64,000 bases of DNA from Niveibacterium umoris (GCF_014197015.1 NZ_JACIET010000001.1:62001-126000), one strand, 5' to 3'. Positions 1-9,086 are shown, counted from the first letter of the stretch. Program-made: numbers and translations. Notes: a model not told the origin generated them from the letters alone.

Positions 1-577
1 CGTGTCCGATCAGGACAAGGGCGCCTTTACCGGTGAAGTCTCGGTGTCGATGCTGAAGGACGTGGGGGCGACGTACGCCGTGATCGGCCATTCGGAGCGC
101 CGTGCCATGTTTGGTGAAACCGACGCCTGGGTCGGCAAGAAGACGGCAGCGGCGCTTGCCGGCGGCCTGGTGCCGGTGGTGTGCGTGGGCGAAACCGAAG
201 CGGAACGCGTCGGCAACCAGACTGAAGCGGTGCTGGCGACGCAACTCGACGCGATTCTCGCCGCGATCCCGAATGCCGCCCCGGGTAGCATCGTGATCGC
301 CTACGAACCGGTGTGGGCCATCGGTACCGGCAAGACCGCGACGCCGGAAATGGCGCAGGAAACCCACGCCTTCATCCGCAACTACATCAAGAAGGCCGGC
401 GAGGCGTTTGCTGCGGAAACGGCGATCCTTTACGGCGGTAGCGTCAAGGCCAGCAACGCGCTGGGACTGTTCGCAATGCCCGATATCGACGGTGGCCTGG
501 TGGGCGGCGCGTCGTTGATCGTTGAAGAATTCGTTGGTGTGTACAACGGGGCTGCTGAAGCCTTCGCCAAACGCTGA
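1..577 (+). CDS. tpiA: Triosephosphate isomerase, 5' end missing
   Basis: Glycolytic enzyme that interconverts dihydroxyacetone phosphate and glyceraldehyde 3-phosphate in the cytoplasm. About 191 codons are visible; the family is about 250 residues, so the N-terminal quarter lies outside the window. The GTG at position 2 is an internal valine of the VSDQDKGAFTGE stretch, not a start. Visible landmarks are the catalytic histidine in IGHSERR, the catalytic glutamate and flexible loop 6 in AYEPVWAIGTGKT, YGGSVKASN, and the phosphate-binding GGLVGGASL near the end. The stop is at 575-577 and a hairpin terminator follows, so this is the last gene of its transcript within view. Identification is secure. 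Confidence 0.97.
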   Translation, partial: VSDQDKGAFTGEVSVSMLKDVGATYAVIGHSERRAMFGETDAWVGKKTAAALAGGLVPVVCVGETEAERVGNQTEAVLATQLDAILAAIPNAAPGSIVIAYEPVWAIGTGKTATPEMAQETHAFIRNYIKKAGEAFAAETAILYGGSVKASNALGLFAMPDIDGGLVGGASLIVEEFVGVYNGAAEAFAKR

Positions 578-600
578 CGCAGAGGCGGGCTGTAACAAGA

Positions 601-637
601 ACGGGGCGCTCGTCAGCACGACGGGCGCCCCGTTTCA
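601..637 (+). terminator. Rho-independent terminator after tpiA
   Basis: A 14-bp stem (601-614 with 620-633, one G-T wobble) and a 5-nt loop are followed by TTTCATT. The element sits between convergent tpiA and the MarR gene and could serve both, but the T-rich tail is on the plus-strand side. Confidence 0.8.
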
Positions 638-654
638 TTGGCAACGGTGCTGGT

Positions 655-1128
655 TCAGGTCCCGGCGGATAGACGCTCAGCGTTGGCCAGCATGCGGCCC
701 ATCAGGCTGCGGAGCAGATCCACTTCTTCTACCGAGAATCCCTCGAAGTGCTGATTGAGCACATGTGCGGCGTATTCCGGCAGCTTCTTGTTCACCTCGG
801 CGCCGCTTTCAGTCAGATGCAGGTACGCGGCACGACGGTCGTGATCGCTGCGGGCACGGCGGATCAGCCCTTTCTCTTCCAGGCGATCGAGCATGCGGGT
901 CATCGATCCGGTGTCGTAGTGCACGCGGCGGCACAAGGCGGCCGCGGTAACGCCCGGTGTTTCCGCGACTTGTACCAGCACCGCCCATTGGGCGCTGGTG
1001 ATGCCCAGGGGCGCGAGTTCCCGGTCCATCACCGCCATCATCCGCGCACGCAGCGCGTTGATCATGAACCCGAAGCTGTCCTGCAATCTGTATGTCTCCG
1101 CCGTGAACATCGGCGCTTCGTTCGCCAT
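655..1128 (-). CDS. MarR-family transcriptional regulator
   Basis: A 157-residue winged-helix DNA-binding protein of the MarR family. The order is an N-terminal dimerisation helix (YRLQDSFGFMINALRARM), then a recognition region with GITSAQWAVLVQVAE and TAAALCRRVHYDTGSMTRMLDRLEEKGLIRR, then the wing RSDHDRRAAYLHLTESG. The ATG at 1128 is chosen over the longer reading because it begins MANEAPMF and has AAGGAAAGG upstream. The start lies 4 bp after the stop of the M48 protease gene, so the two are almost certainly co-transcribed, protease first. MarR proteins usually repress nearby genes in response to small phenolic ligands; no ligand can be inferred here. Confidence 0.9.
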   Translation of the reverse strand: MANEAPMFTAETYRLQDSFGFMINALRARMMAVMDRELAPLGITSAQWAVLVQVAETPGVTAAALCRRVHYDTGSMTRMLDRLEEKGLIRRARSDHDRRAAYLHLTESGAEVNKKLPEYAAHVLNQHFEGFSVEEVDLLRSLMGRMLANAERLSAGT

Positions 1129-1132
1129 CGTT

Positions 1133-1948
1133 TCAGCCTTTCCTTGTGGTTGTGTTTTTTGCCTGCTCGTAAAGCGGCATGACTTCCGGGAGGCGACGCT
1201 CGATTTCCCGGATGCGATCCTTCCCTGCGGGGTGAGTGGATAGCCAGGCAAAGCCGCCGGAATCTCCAGCCTTTGCCATCTTCTGCCACAGTGAAACGCC
1301 GGCGCGCGGATCGTATCCGGCGCGCGCGGCAAGGTCGAGACCGACGACATCTGCCTCGCTCTCGTCTTCACGCGAGAATTTGAGCGTCAGCAGGTTGCCG
1401 CCGATGTTGAAGGCGTCGGCGTACTTGCCCTGGCCGACGAACTGGCCGAGCAGGCCGACGCCAAGTTGCGTCAGCTGGGTTTTTGCGATGCGTTCGCGGG
1501 CATGCTCGCGCAGCGCGTGCGCGATTTCGTGGCCCATGACGATCGCAATCTCGTCGTCCGAGAGCTTCAGACCATTGGTGAGGCCGGTGTAGAAAGCGAT
1601 CTTGCCGCCAGGCATGCAGAACGCGTTGGCCTGTTTCGATCCGATCAGGTTGACTTCCCACTGCCATTGGCTGGCGCGCGGGTTGAAGCGCGGCGCGAAG
1701 GGAATGATGCGGCCGGAAATGCGTCGCAGGCGGAGCAGTTCCGGGTGGCCCTCCGGCGCGAGCGCGCGTTGTGCGTTCGCGCTGCGGAGCATCTGCGCGT
1801 ACTGCTGGCGCGCCGAGTCCTCGAGTTGTTCGGCGGGTACCAGGCTACGCAGGCGTGAGGCCTCGCCGACGTTGACCCCGTCCGCACGCACGCCGGGTGC
1901 GGCCAGCAGCAGGGTCAGCAGCGCGGAGGTGGCAAGGCGACGGAGCAT
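1133..1948 (-). CDS. M48-family periplasmic metalloprotease (LoiP/BepA-like)
   Basis: Zinc metallopeptidase of 271 residues with a signal peptide of about 22 residues (MLRRLATSALLTLLLAAPGVRA). The zinc-binding HExxH motif reads HEIAHALREHARE near residue 145, and a downstream glutamate in REDESEADVVGLDLAARAGYDP supplies the third metal ligand, as in M48 peptidases. Related enzymes (LoiP, YcaL, BepA) act in the envelope on misfolded outer-membrane proteins; that role is by family analogy. It is followed 4 bp later by a MarR regulator and preceded by the MltD-like gene on the same strand. Confidence 0.88.
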   Translation of the reverse strand: MLRRLATSALLTLLLAAPGVRADGVNVGEASRLRSLVPAEQLEDSARQQYAQMLRSANAQRALAPEGHPELLRLRRISGRIIPFAPRFNPRASQWQWEVNLIGSKQANAFCMPGGKIAFYTGLTNGLKLSDDEIAIVMGHEIAHALREHARERIAKTQLTQLGVGLLGQFVGQGKYADAFNIGGNLLTLKFSREDESEADVVGLDLAARAGYDPRAGVSLWQKMAKAGDSGGFAWLSTHPAGKDRIREIERRLPEVMPLYEQAKNTTTRKG

Positions 1949-2027
1949 CTACAGTAACAGTCAGGGCAGTCAGCACGAGCGGCCGATCATACCGCCGCTC
2001 CGGGCGCAGGACTACTGTCGTGTGGGC

Positions 2028-3383
2028 TCAGCGCCGGTGCTTCGCGTGTTTTGAGCTGCGGGTGTGTGCCGACGATCGGGACTTGCTCGCGCCGTGTTTG
2101 CCCAGCCGCGGCGTCGGGGCCGGCGTCTGCGAGGCAAAAGCAAGTTTCGGCGCCAGCACCGGGGCGCTCTCGGCCATGGCGATCGCCTCGCCGGTCGGTA
2201 CCAGCAGCGTGTAGCCCGGGCCCGGCCGCACGCGCGGTGCCAGTCCATTCACCTCGCGCAGCTTCGCGACGCTGATGCCAAAACGCGACGCCACCTGTTC
2301 GATGCGTTCGCCATGCTGCATGGCATAGGTCCGCCAGCTGAGCAATGGCCGGTCGTGGTTTTCGAGGTTGGCGACGAAGGCGTCGGCCTTTTCCTTCGGC
2401 ACGATTACCTGATGGCCGGCCTGGCCGGGAATCACCGGGCGGTTGAACGAGGGATTGAGCTCGAGAAACTCTTTCATCGGCATCTCGGCCAGCTGCGCGG
2501 CGGTATGCAGATCCATGCCCACGGCCGTATTGATCGGCACGAAGTAGGGTTCGTTCGGAATTGGCGGCAACTTGAAACCGAACAATTCCGGATTGGCAAT
2601 GATGTTCTTCAGCGCCTGCAGCTTCGGTACGTAGTAGCGCGTCTCCTGCGGCATCGAGAGATAGGCGAACTCGGTCGGCAGCCCCGCGGCCTTGTTCTTG
2701 GCGACCGCGCGGGCGACCGCATTCTCGCCCCAGTTGTACGAAGCCAGCGCCAGATGCCAGTCGCCGTGCATCTCGTAAAGCGCCTGAAGATAGGTGAGGG
2801 CGGCATTGGTCGACGCAAGGACGTCGCGGCGTTCGTCTACCCACCAGTTCTGGTCGAGATTGAAATCCTTGCCGGTCGAGGGGATGAATTGCCACAGGCC
2901 CGATGCCCGCGCGGGCGAATACGCCATCGGGTTGTAGGCACTCTCGACCAGCGGCAGCAAGGCCAGTTCGGTCGGCATGCCGCGCTTTTCGAGTTCTTCG
3001 ACGATGTAGTACAGGTATTTGCGACCGCGCTCGAGCATCGTGCGCAACGCGCCCGGGCGGGCGAGGTACCAGATCTGGCGATCGGTGACCAGATCCATGG
3101 TCAGGTCGCGCATGGCAAAGCCCTGCCGCATGCGTGCCCACAGGTCGGACGATTCGGAGGTCAGATCCACGGTCGCCACCGAAGGCGTGCCGAGCTTCGA
3201 GAGATCGATGCTGGAGACTGCAGCGAGACCCGCGCCGGTGGTCGCGGCCACTGGCGCAGCGCCGGCGGTTTTGGCGGCGCCCGGCGGATCCATGTCGTCA
3301 GCGACGGCGATCCCGGTGGAAATGAGGGCCAGAGCGGCTGCAAAACAGAAGAGCGCAGCTGCCCGGCGCGCGATAGACTGCAT
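2028..3383 (-). CDS. mltD: MltD-like membrane-bound lytic transglycosylase with LysM
   Basis: Cleaves the MurNAc-GlcNAc bond of peptidoglycan non-hydrolytically in the periplasm. It is 451 residues from the ATG at 3383, which begins a clear signal peptide (MQSIARRAAALFCFAAALAL, cleavage near VADD). The SLT domain holds the catalytic glutamate in LLPLVESAYNP, then SGLWQFIPSTGK and ALASYNWGENAV. One LysM motif (SWRTYAMQHGERIEQVASRFGI) lies toward the C-terminus, followed by a basic tail rich in Ser, Lys and His. A reading 20 codons longer exists but would bury the signal peptide. MltD in enterobacteria has two LysM repeats; only one is evident here. Confidence 0.9.
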   Translation of the reverse strand: MQSIARRAAALFCFAAALALISTGIAVADDMDPPGAAKTAGAAPVAATTGAGLAAVSSIDLSKLGTPSVATVDLTSESSDLWARMRQGFAMRDLTMDLVTDRQIWYLARPGALRTMLERGRKYLYYIVEELEKRGMPTELALLPLVESAYNPMAYSPARASGLWQFIPSTGKDFNLDQNWWVDERRDVLASTNAALTYLQALYEMHGDWHLALASYNWGENAVARAVAKNKAAGLPTEFAYLSMPQETRYYVPKLQALKNIIANPELFGFKLPPIPNEPYFVPINTAVGMDLHTAAQLAEMPMKEFLELNPSFNRPVIPGQAGHQVIVPKEKADAFVANLENHDRPLLSWRTYAMQHGERIEQVASRFGISVAKLREVNGLAPRVRPGPGYTLLVPTGEAIAMAESAPVLAPKLAFASQTPAPTPRLGKHGASKSRSSAHTRSSKHAKHRR

Positions 3384-3511
3384 GGGAAACGCTCGGCGAC
3401 TTGCAAAGGCGCGATTGTATCGGGCTGCGGGTGTTAGGGTCAAAATGCTTTTGTATCATGGGCTTGCGGCGGAGTTTTGCAATCCGGTAGAACGGTGCCG
3501 GGAGGGGCGCG

Positions 3512-4513
3512 ATGTCTGGGTCGGGTGAAGGCGGGCCATTTTCCCGTCGGGATGGCGGGATGAAAGCGCTGCTGATCGAGGATTCTCTGACCAGCGCAAC
3601 ACTGATCGCGCACCAGTTGCGCGCCATCGGTATCGAGCCCTTGCTGGCGCGCGAAGGCGAAGAAGGCATCGAGCTCTTCAAGGCCCATCGCCCGGATCTG
3701 GTGCTGCTTGACGTGATCCTGCCCGGCATGGACGGCTTCGAGGTCGCCAAGCGCATCCGGCAACTGGAGCAACACGGCGAGTGGACGCCGATCATCTTCC
3801 TCTCTGCCCGTACCGGCGACGACGACCTGCAGCGCGGCATCGAAGTCGGTGGTGATGACTACCTGTTCAAGCCAATCAGTTCCATCGTGCTGGCCGCCAA
3901 GGTGCGAGCGATGCAGCGCATCTCGCAGATGCGCTACTCGCTGGTGGTGCTGACGCGGCGCCTCGATGACGCGAATCGAGAGCTACAGCGGCTTTCTTCG
4001 ATCGACGGGCTGACCGGCATTGCCAACCGGCGCCAGTACGACGCCGTGCTGATCCGCGAATGGCGGCGCGCGCAACGCCGCAGCGCACCGATTGCCTTGG
4101 TCGTGTGCGATGTCGATTACTTCAAGCGTTACAACGATCACTTCGGTCACCAGGGTGGCGACGAGTGCCTGCGGCAGGTCGCACGTGCGCTTGCGGGGCA
4201 GGCGAAGCGCCCTGCGGATCTGGTGGCGCGCTACGGCGGTGAGGAATTCGCGGTGATCCTGCCGGACACCGATGCCGAAGGCGCGCTGCTGGTTGCCGAG
4301 GGCATGCGGATCGCCGTCAACGAGCTGGAACTGCCGCACGCGCCGGCAGCGGGCCAACCCTTCGTGTCGATCAGTCTCGGTGTCGCTGCCGCCGTGCCGC
4401 CACGCGAGGCGCCAACGCCGGGCAGCCTGATGTCCGCCGCGGATGCTGCGCTTTACGAGGCCAAGCGCCTCGGCCGTAACCGCGTGCTGCTGGCCCAGCC
4501 GCTGCAGGCGTGA
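3512..4513 (+). CDS. Response regulator with GGDEF diguanylate cyclase domain
   Basis: A 333-residue two-domain signalling protein (PleD/WspR-like layout). The receiver domain carries the acidic pocket (IEDS), the phospho-acceptor aspartate in LVLLDVILPGMDG, and the conserved lysine in YLFKPIS. A short linker leads to a GGDEF domain with DGLTGIANRR, CDVDYFKRYND and an intact active-site RYGGEEF, so c-di-GMP synthesis is expected. RPAD five residues before GGEEF fits the RxxD inhibitory site. GGGAGGGG precedes the ATG at 3512; an alternative ATG at 3560 would start directly at MKALLIEDS. It is convergent with gloB (7 bp apart); no partner kinase is visible. Confidence 0.92.
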   Translation: MSGSGEGGPFSRRDGGMKALLIEDSLTSATLIAHQLRAIGIEPLLAREGEEGIELFKAHRPDLVLLDVILPGMDGFEVAKRIRQLEQHGEWTPIIFLSARTGDDDLQRGIEVGGDDYLFKPISSIVLAAKVRAMQRISQMRYSLVVLTRRLDDANRELQRLSSIDGLTGIANRRQYDAVLIREWRRAQRRSAPIALVVCDVDYFKRYNDHFGHQGGDECLRQVARALAGQAKRPADLVARYGGEEFAVILPDTDAEGALLVAEGMRIAVNELELPHAPAAGQPFVSISLGVAAAVPPREAPTPGSLMSAADAALYEAKRLGRNRVLLAQPLQA

Positions 4514-4520
4514 GCCTGCA

Positions 4521-5285
4521 TCAGCGAAAGTCGTTCTTCCAGCCGCGCAGTGCGGCGAACACGCTCACAGGATCTTCCAGCGCCTGTTGTACGTAATGCG
4601 CAACGCTGCGCTGCACGCTCGCCTGGTCGCAACGCAGGAACGGGTTGATCGCACGCTCACGCCCGATCGTCGAGGGCAGCGTTGGCACGCCTGCTGCCCT
4701 CAAGGCGCGACAACTCGCGTGGTACGCCTGGGTCGCGGCGTTGTCGGGTTCCACGGTTTCGGCGAAGCGCAGGTTTGCCAGCGTGTATTCGTGGGCGCAG
4801 TACACCGCGGTGTCTTCCGGTAGCGCGGCAAGCTTGTCGAGCGAAGCGTGCATCTGCGCCGGCGTGCCTTCGAACAGGCGCCCGCAACCGGCCGAGAACA
4901 AGGTATCGCCGCAGAAGAGCGCGCCGTCCGCCACGTACGCAATGTGGCCGGCAGTATGGCCGGGCACATCCAGCACCGAGAGGCGCAGCGCGCCGTTCAG
5001 CAGGTTCAGACTTGATCCTTCTTCGACGCGCCGGGTCAGGCCGTCGATCGCCTCGTGCGCGGGGCCATAAATGACTGGCGAGCTGGTCTTCGCCAGTCGC
5101 ATCAGTCCACCGACATGGTCGCCGTGGTGATGCGTCACCAGGATCGCATCCAGCGCGAGACCGCTTGCCTGCAGAAAGTGTTCGACCGGCGCAGCATCGC
5201 CCGGGTCGACGACAACGCAATGCCCGTCCGAGACGATCGCCCAGATGTAGTTGTCCGAGAAGGCAGAAAGCGGAACAATCTCCAT
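4521..5285 (-). CDS. gloB: Hydroxyacylglutathione hydrolase (glyoxalase II)
   Basis: Hydrolyses S-D-lactoylglutathione to D-lactate and glutathione, the second step of methylglyoxal detoxification in the cytosol. It is 254 residues from the ATG at 5285. The metallo-beta-lactamase dinuclear metal site is visible: THHHGDHVGG, HTAGH, FCGDTLFSAGCGRLFEGTP and CAHEYTLANLRFA. MEIVPLSAFSDNYIWAI matches the usual glyoxalase II N-terminus, so I prefer this start to the in-frame GTG at 5312. The gene is divergent from the methyltransferase, with 28 bp between start codons. Confidence 0.96.
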   Translation of the reverse strand: MEIVPLSAFSDNYIWAIVSDGHCVVVDPGDAAPVEHFLQASGLALDAILVTHHHGDHVGGLMRLAKTSSPVIYGPAHEAIDGLTRRVEEGSSLNLLNGALRLSVLDVPGHTAGHIAYVADGALFCGDTLFSAGCGRLFEGTPAQMHASLDKLAALPEDTAVYCAHEYTLANLRFAETVEPDNAATQAYHASCRALRAAGVPTLPSTIGRERAINPFLRCDQASVQRSVAHYVQQALEDPVSVFAALRGWKNDFR

Positions 5286-5313
5286 CCCCGCAATTCTCGG
5301 CGCATGACTCACG

Positions 5314-6054
5314 ATGTCAATTCCCGGATGTGCCGCGTGGCTTGAATCGCCATTGGGCCGCTACCTGATCGAGTGGGAATTGGCGCTGGTCGATGCGCGG
5401 GTGGCCGATGTCTTCGGTTTCCACGCGATCCAGATCGGTCTTCCCGAACGCGACTACCTCAGCCACAACCGCATCGGCTACAAGCTGCGCTGCGCCCGTT
5501 CCGGCGATGTAAAGCTGATCAGCGAGACTTTCGAGTTGCCGATCGCGTCGCAAAGCGTCGACTTGGTGGTGTTACCGCATGTGCTCGAATTCTCCGATCA
5601 GCCTCACCAGGTGCTGCGCGAAGTCGAACGGATCCTGGTGCCGGAAGGGCAGGTCGTCATCACTGGATTCAATCCGTTCAGCCTGTGGGGCATACGGCGC
5701 CTGATGGCGTCGAGCACGGGCGACTTTCCGTGGCAGGGTCAATTCCTCACCGTCAAGCGCCTCAAGGACTGGCTTGCGCTGCTCAGTTTCGAGAGCCAGC
5801 CCGCGAGCTTTGGCGCCTATGTGCCGCCGCTGACGGTTGCGCGCTGGATCGAACAGTGGGGATTCATGGACAATGCGGGCCCCCGTTGGTGGCCTTTCGC
5901 CGGCGGGGCCTATGTGATCCAGGCCACCAAGCGCGTGCGTGGCATGCGGCTCGTGGCGCCGGCGTGGCGCGATCGACTCGCGCGCGCCAAAGCCTTCGCG
6001 CCGGTTGCCCAGCGCGATCCGGTGCATACAGAACGAACGGGAACGAATGACTGA
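5314..6054 (+). CDS. Class I SAM-dependent methyltransferase, gloB-rnhA neighbour
   Basis: A 246-residue protein of the Methyltransf_11 type. There is no strong glycine-rich motif I, but [27 protein letters not shown] and [17 protein letters not shown] match the post-I and motif III region of UbiE-like methyltransferases that lie between gloB and rnhA in many beta- and gammaproteobacteria. The substrate is unknown. Its stop overlaps the rnhA start by 8 bp, so it heads a methyltransferase-rnhA-dnaQ operon. The ATG at 5314 is the only sensible start. Confidence 0.85.
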   Translation: MSIPGCAAWLESPLGRYLIEWELALVDARVADVFGFHAIQIGLPERDYLSHNRIGYKLRCARSGDVKLISETFELPIASQSVDLVVLPHVLEFSDQPHQVLREVERILVPEGQVVITGFNPFSLWGIRRLMASSTGDFPWQGQFLTVKRLKDWLALLSFESQPASFGAYVPPLTVARWIEQWGFMDNAGPRWWPFAGGAYVIQATKRVRGMRLVAPAWRDRLARAKAFAPVAQRDPVHTERTGTND

Positions 6055-6493
6055 TTCGATAGTGGACATCTATACCGATGGCGCCTGCTCCGGAAATCCC
6101 GGCCCCGGCGGATGGGGCGCCATCCTGCGCGCGGGCGGGCACGAGAAGGAGCTGTTCGGTGGCGAAGCCTCGACCACCAACAACCGCATGGAAATGACCG
6201 CCGTGATCCGCGCGCTGCAGGCGCTGACGCGGCCGGTGCAGGTGCGGGTGCATACCGACTCGCAGTACGTGCAGAAGGGCATTTCCGAGTGGATCCACGG
6301 CTGGAAGCGTCGTGGCTGGAAAACGGCCGACAACAAGCCGGTGAAGAACGATGACCTGTGGCGCGAACTCGACCAGCTCGCGGCGCTGCACAAGATCGAG
6401 TGGCTGTGGGTCAAGGGCCACGCCGGCCATCCCGAGAATGAACGTGCCGACGAACTGGCGCGCCGAGGCGTCGATCAGGTGAGGGGCAAGTGA
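6047..6493 (+). CDS. rnhA: Ribonuclease HI
   Basis: Cuts the RNA strand of RNA-DNA hybrids, removing R-loops and primers. It is 148 residues, the usual length. The catalytic residues are placed as in the family: Asp in [16 protein letters not shown], Glu in [11 protein letters not shown], Asp in [11 protein letters not shown], and Asp in NERADELAR, with the basic handle [16 protein letters not shown]. The start at 6047 overlaps the end of the methyltransferase, and the stop TGA shares a base with the dnaQ ATG, giving tight translational coupling. Confidence 0.97.
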   Translation: MTDSIVDIYTDGACSGNPGPGGWGAILRAGGHEKELFGGEASTTNNRMEMTAVIRALQALTRPVQVRVHTDSQYVQKGISEWIHGWKRRGWKTADNKPVKNDDLWRELDQLAALHKIEWLWVKGHAGHPENERADELARRGVDQVRGK

Positions 6494-7212
6494 TGCGGCA
6501 GATTGTTCTCGATACCGAAACCACCGGCCTCGACTGGCGCAGCGGCGACCGTGTGATCGAAATCGGTTGCGTCGAAATGGTCGCGCGCAAGCTCACCGGG
6601 CGCCACTACCACGTCTACATCAATCCCGAGCGCCTGGTCGACCCGGGGGCGATGGCGGTGCACGGCATCACCGACGAATTCCTCGCCGACAAGCCGAAGT
6701 TCAAGGACGTGGTGGCCGATTTCGAGGCCTTTGTCGCTGACGCCGAGCTGATCATCCACAACGCGCAGTTCGACGTCGGTTTCCTGAACATGGAACTCGA
6801 CCGCATCGGGCGCCCAAAGCTGGATGTGCTGTGTGGCGGCGTGATCGACACGCTGAAAATGGCCAAGGAGCAGAACCCGGGCAAGAAGGCCTCGCTCGAC
6901 GCGCTGTGCCAGCGCTACGAGATCGACAACGGCCACCGCGAACTGCACGGCGCGCTGCTCGACTCCGAACTGCTCGCCGAGGTCTACCTCGCGATGACGC
7001 GCGGTCAGGACAGCCTGATCATGGATCTGGACAGCGAGCCCACAGTAGCGGCCGGCAGCGATGAGGCCGGCGCCCCGCTGGAGCGGCGCCCGCTGCGCAT
7101 CCTGCGCGCTTCGCCCGAAGAACTGGCGGCGCATGATGAAGTGATCGCCGCGATCGCCAAGGCCAACAAGGGTAAGTGCCTGTGGCTGCCGCCGGAGCCG
7201 CCTGCCGCCTGA
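6493..7212 (+). CDS. dnaQ: DNA polymerase III epsilon subunit (proofreading exonuclease)
   Basis: The 3'-5' exonuclease proofreader of replicative polymerase III, 239 residues. Exo I (LDTETTG), Exo II (IIHNAQFDVGFLN) and Exo III epsilon (HRELHGALLDSELLAEVYLAMT) are all present, so the DEDDh active site is complete. The C-terminal 60 residues are the alpha-binding tail. A GTG immediately before the ATG at 6493 is an alternative start. The rnhA-dnaQ pairing is classical, though in E. coli the two are divergent. The gene is convergent with the FAD oxidoreductase 13 bp downstream. Confidence 0.97.
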   Translation: MRQIVLDTETTGLDWRSGDRVIEIGCVEMVARKLTGRHYHVYINPERLVDPGAMAVHGITDEFLADKPKFKDVVADFEAFVADAELIIHNAQFDVGFLNMELDRIGRPKLDVLCGGVIDTLKMAKEQNPGKKASLDALCQRYEIDNGHRELHGALLDSELLAEVYLAMTRGQDSLIMDLDSEPTVAAGSDEAGAPLERRPLRILRASPEELAAHDEVIAAIAKANKGKCLWLPPEPPAA

Positions 7213-7225
7213 TGCGTTTCCGCGT

Positions 7226-8350
7226 TCATCCGGTGACGATGTCGCTGACGCGCGCCGCTATGGCGAGCGATGCGGTCAGCCCCGGCGATTCGATGCCGAA
7301 CAGGTTGATGACGCCCGCGACGCCATGGCTTGCCGGCCCGTCGATGCGGAAGTCCGCGGCGGCAGCTTCCGCCCCACCCAGTTTCGGACGCACGCCGGCA
7401 TAGGCCGGTACCAGCCGTCCATCCGGCAAGCCCGGCCAGTATTGGCGGATCGCGCGTGCGAAGGCGTCGGCGCGCTCGACCGGCACAGTGTAGTCAGGCT
7501 GCTCGATCCAGGCGACGTCCGGCCCGAAACGAGCGCAACCGGCAAGGTCGAGCGTCAGGTGAATCCCCAGGCCGCCCGGTTCCGGCACCGGGTAGATCAA
7601 GTGGCTGAAGGGGCTGCGGCCGCTCAGCGAAAAGTAGTGGCCTTTGGCAAAGTGCAGCGCCGCAATATGCGCAGCCGGAAAGCCCGTTATCGCTGCCGCC
7701 AGCGGCTGCGCGCCAAGCCCTGCAGCATTGATCAGCCAATCCGCCCGAACTCGGTAGGGTGCAGCCCCCCCAACGTGCAGCGTGACGCCGCGTGCCGCGC
7801 ACTCGCCATGCAGCACTGGCGCCGCAAACACCAGCATCGCACCGGCAGCCTCTGCGTCGTCGGCATAGGCCTGCATCAGCGCATGGCTGTCGATGATGCC
7901 GGTGTCCGGCGACCAGAGCGCGGCGCAGCAGTTCAGCGCGGGCTCCATCTCGCGCGCCGCTTCGCCGGTGATCAGTCGTGCGCGCTCGACGCCGTTGCCG
8001 CGTGCCTGGGCGGCGATGCGTTCGAGTGCTGCGAGGTCATCGGCGCGGGTCGCCACCACCAGCTTGCCGGTGCGGCGGTGTGCGACGCCGTGCGCCGCGC
8101 AGTAGGCGTAGAGATCGCGCGCGCCGGCTACGCACAGGGCAGCCTTCAGCGAGCCTTGCGGGTAGTAGAGCCCGGCGTGGATCACCTCGCTGGAGCGGCT
8201 GGAAATGCCCTGGCCGAAGCTGTGCTCACGTTCGAACAGGGCGACCTGCAGGCCACGCTCGGCGAGCCGTTTGGCGCAGGCCAGCCCGACCACGCCAGCG
8301 CCGACGATGGCGCAGTCGACGCGGACCTCGTCAGAGGCGGAGCAGTCCAT
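7226..8350 (-). CDS. FAD-dependent oxidoreductase (L-2-hydroxyglutarate oxidase-like)
   Basis: A 374-residue flavoprotein of the DAO fold. The dinucleotide-binding motif VGAGVVGLACAKRLAERG is at the N-terminus. SSRSSEVIHAGLYYPQGSLK and the C-terminal NLFGIESPGLTASLAIA resemble the L-2-hydroxyglutarate dehydrogenase/oxidase branch; the exact substrate is inferred. The ATG at 8350 is directly preceded by an in-frame GTG at 8353. The start overlaps the end of the spermidine-synthase-like gene by 20 bp, placing it last in the mutS operon. Confidence is high for a flavoprotein and moderate for the branch. Confidence 0.85.
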   Translation of the reverse strand: MDCSASDEVRVDCAIVGAGVVGLACAKRLAERGLQVALFEREHSFGQGISSRSSEVIHAGLYYPQGSLKAALCVAGARDLYAYCAAHGVAHRRTGKLVVATRADDLAALERIAAQARGNGVERARLITGEAAREMEPALNCCAALWSPDTGIIDSHALMQAYADDAEAAGAMLVFAAPVLHGECAARGVTLHVGGAAPYRVRADWLINAAGLGAQPLAAAITGFPAAHIAALHFAKGHYFSLSGRSPFSHLIYPVPEPGGLGIHLTLDLAGCARFGPDVAWIEQPDYTVPVERADAFARAIRQYWPGLPDGRLVPAYAGVRPKLGGAEAAAADFRIDGPASHGVAGVINLFGIESPGLTASLAIAARVSDIVTG

Positions 8351-9083
8351 CACCTTCCGCGGCCTGCAGCACCATGCGTTTCACCAGCCCGCGCAAATCG
8401 AGGCCTGTGTCGCGCCGCAGCGCCTCGGCGCGCAGATGCAATTCTTCGAAGCGCAGGGCGATCGCCTCGCCGGCATTGGCGATGGCGATGACGTTGCCCG
8501 TCTCGCATTGCGGCAGCGCGATCGCGCGGTCGTCGAAAGCGGCGCGTATGCGGCCAAAGCCCTCGCTGAAGCCCTTGCGGTGGCCGAACAGGTTGCTGAC
8601 CATCAGCCCCTTGTCGTTCAGGGCCGCACGCGCCGCGGCGTAGAACGGCGCCTTGTCGAGCATGCCGGCGCGGGCATGGGCGTCGAAACCATCGACCAGG
8701 ATCGCGTCCCAGTGCTGGCTGTCGCGGGTCACGATTTCGGCCCCGTCGGCGATCACGACGCGCAGCCGAGCATCTTCTTCCGGCAACTTGAAGTGCATGC
8801 GGGCGACGGCGACTACGCGTGGGTCGATCTCGGCCACGGTGAGCCGGCTCTGCGGCAGATAACGGTGGAAGAACTTGGTCAGCGAGGCAGCGCCCAGCCC
8901 GATCAGCAGCACCTTGCGCGGCCAGGGCGGCTCGCGCAGCAACAGCACCGCGATCATGTACTGGGTGTACTGCAGTTGCAGCGCGTAGGGGCGGCGAACC
9001 CGCATGGCACCCTGCACCCACTTCGACCCGAAGTGCAGGTAGCGGATGCCGGCCTCTTCCGATACATCAATCGAGTGCGCCAT
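8331..9083 (-). CDS. Spermidine synthase-like protein
   Basis: A 250-residue Rossmann-fold protein of the spermine/spermidine synthase superfamily. The cofactor loop is LIGLGAASLTKFFHRYLP, followed by the acidic VAEIDPRVVAVARMHF and WDAILVDGFDA. Polyamine synthases bind decarboxylated SAM, but many such stand-alone bacterial homologues have no proven activity, so I leave out a symbol. No SpeD gene is in view. It begins 3 bp after the metallophosphoesterase stop and overlaps the next gene by 20 bp. Confidence 0.82.
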   Translation of the reverse strand: MAHSIDVSEEAGIRYLHFGSKWVQGAMRVRRPYALQLQYTQYMIAVLLLREPPWPRKVLLIGLGAASLTKFFHRYLPQSRLTVAEIDPRVVAVARMHFKLPEEDARLRVVIADGAEIVTRDSQHWDAILVDGFDAHARAGMLDKAPFYAAARAALNDKGLMVSNLFGHRKGFSEGFGRIRAAFDDRAIALPQCETGNVIAIANAGEAIALRFEELHLRAEALRRDTGLDLRGLVKRMVLQAAEGDGLLRL

Positions 9084-9086
9084 GCC

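Noticed and set aside
2..577. GTG at position 2 as a true gene start
   Set aside because: The first residues align with the interior of triosephosphate isomerase; the gene is cut by the window edge.
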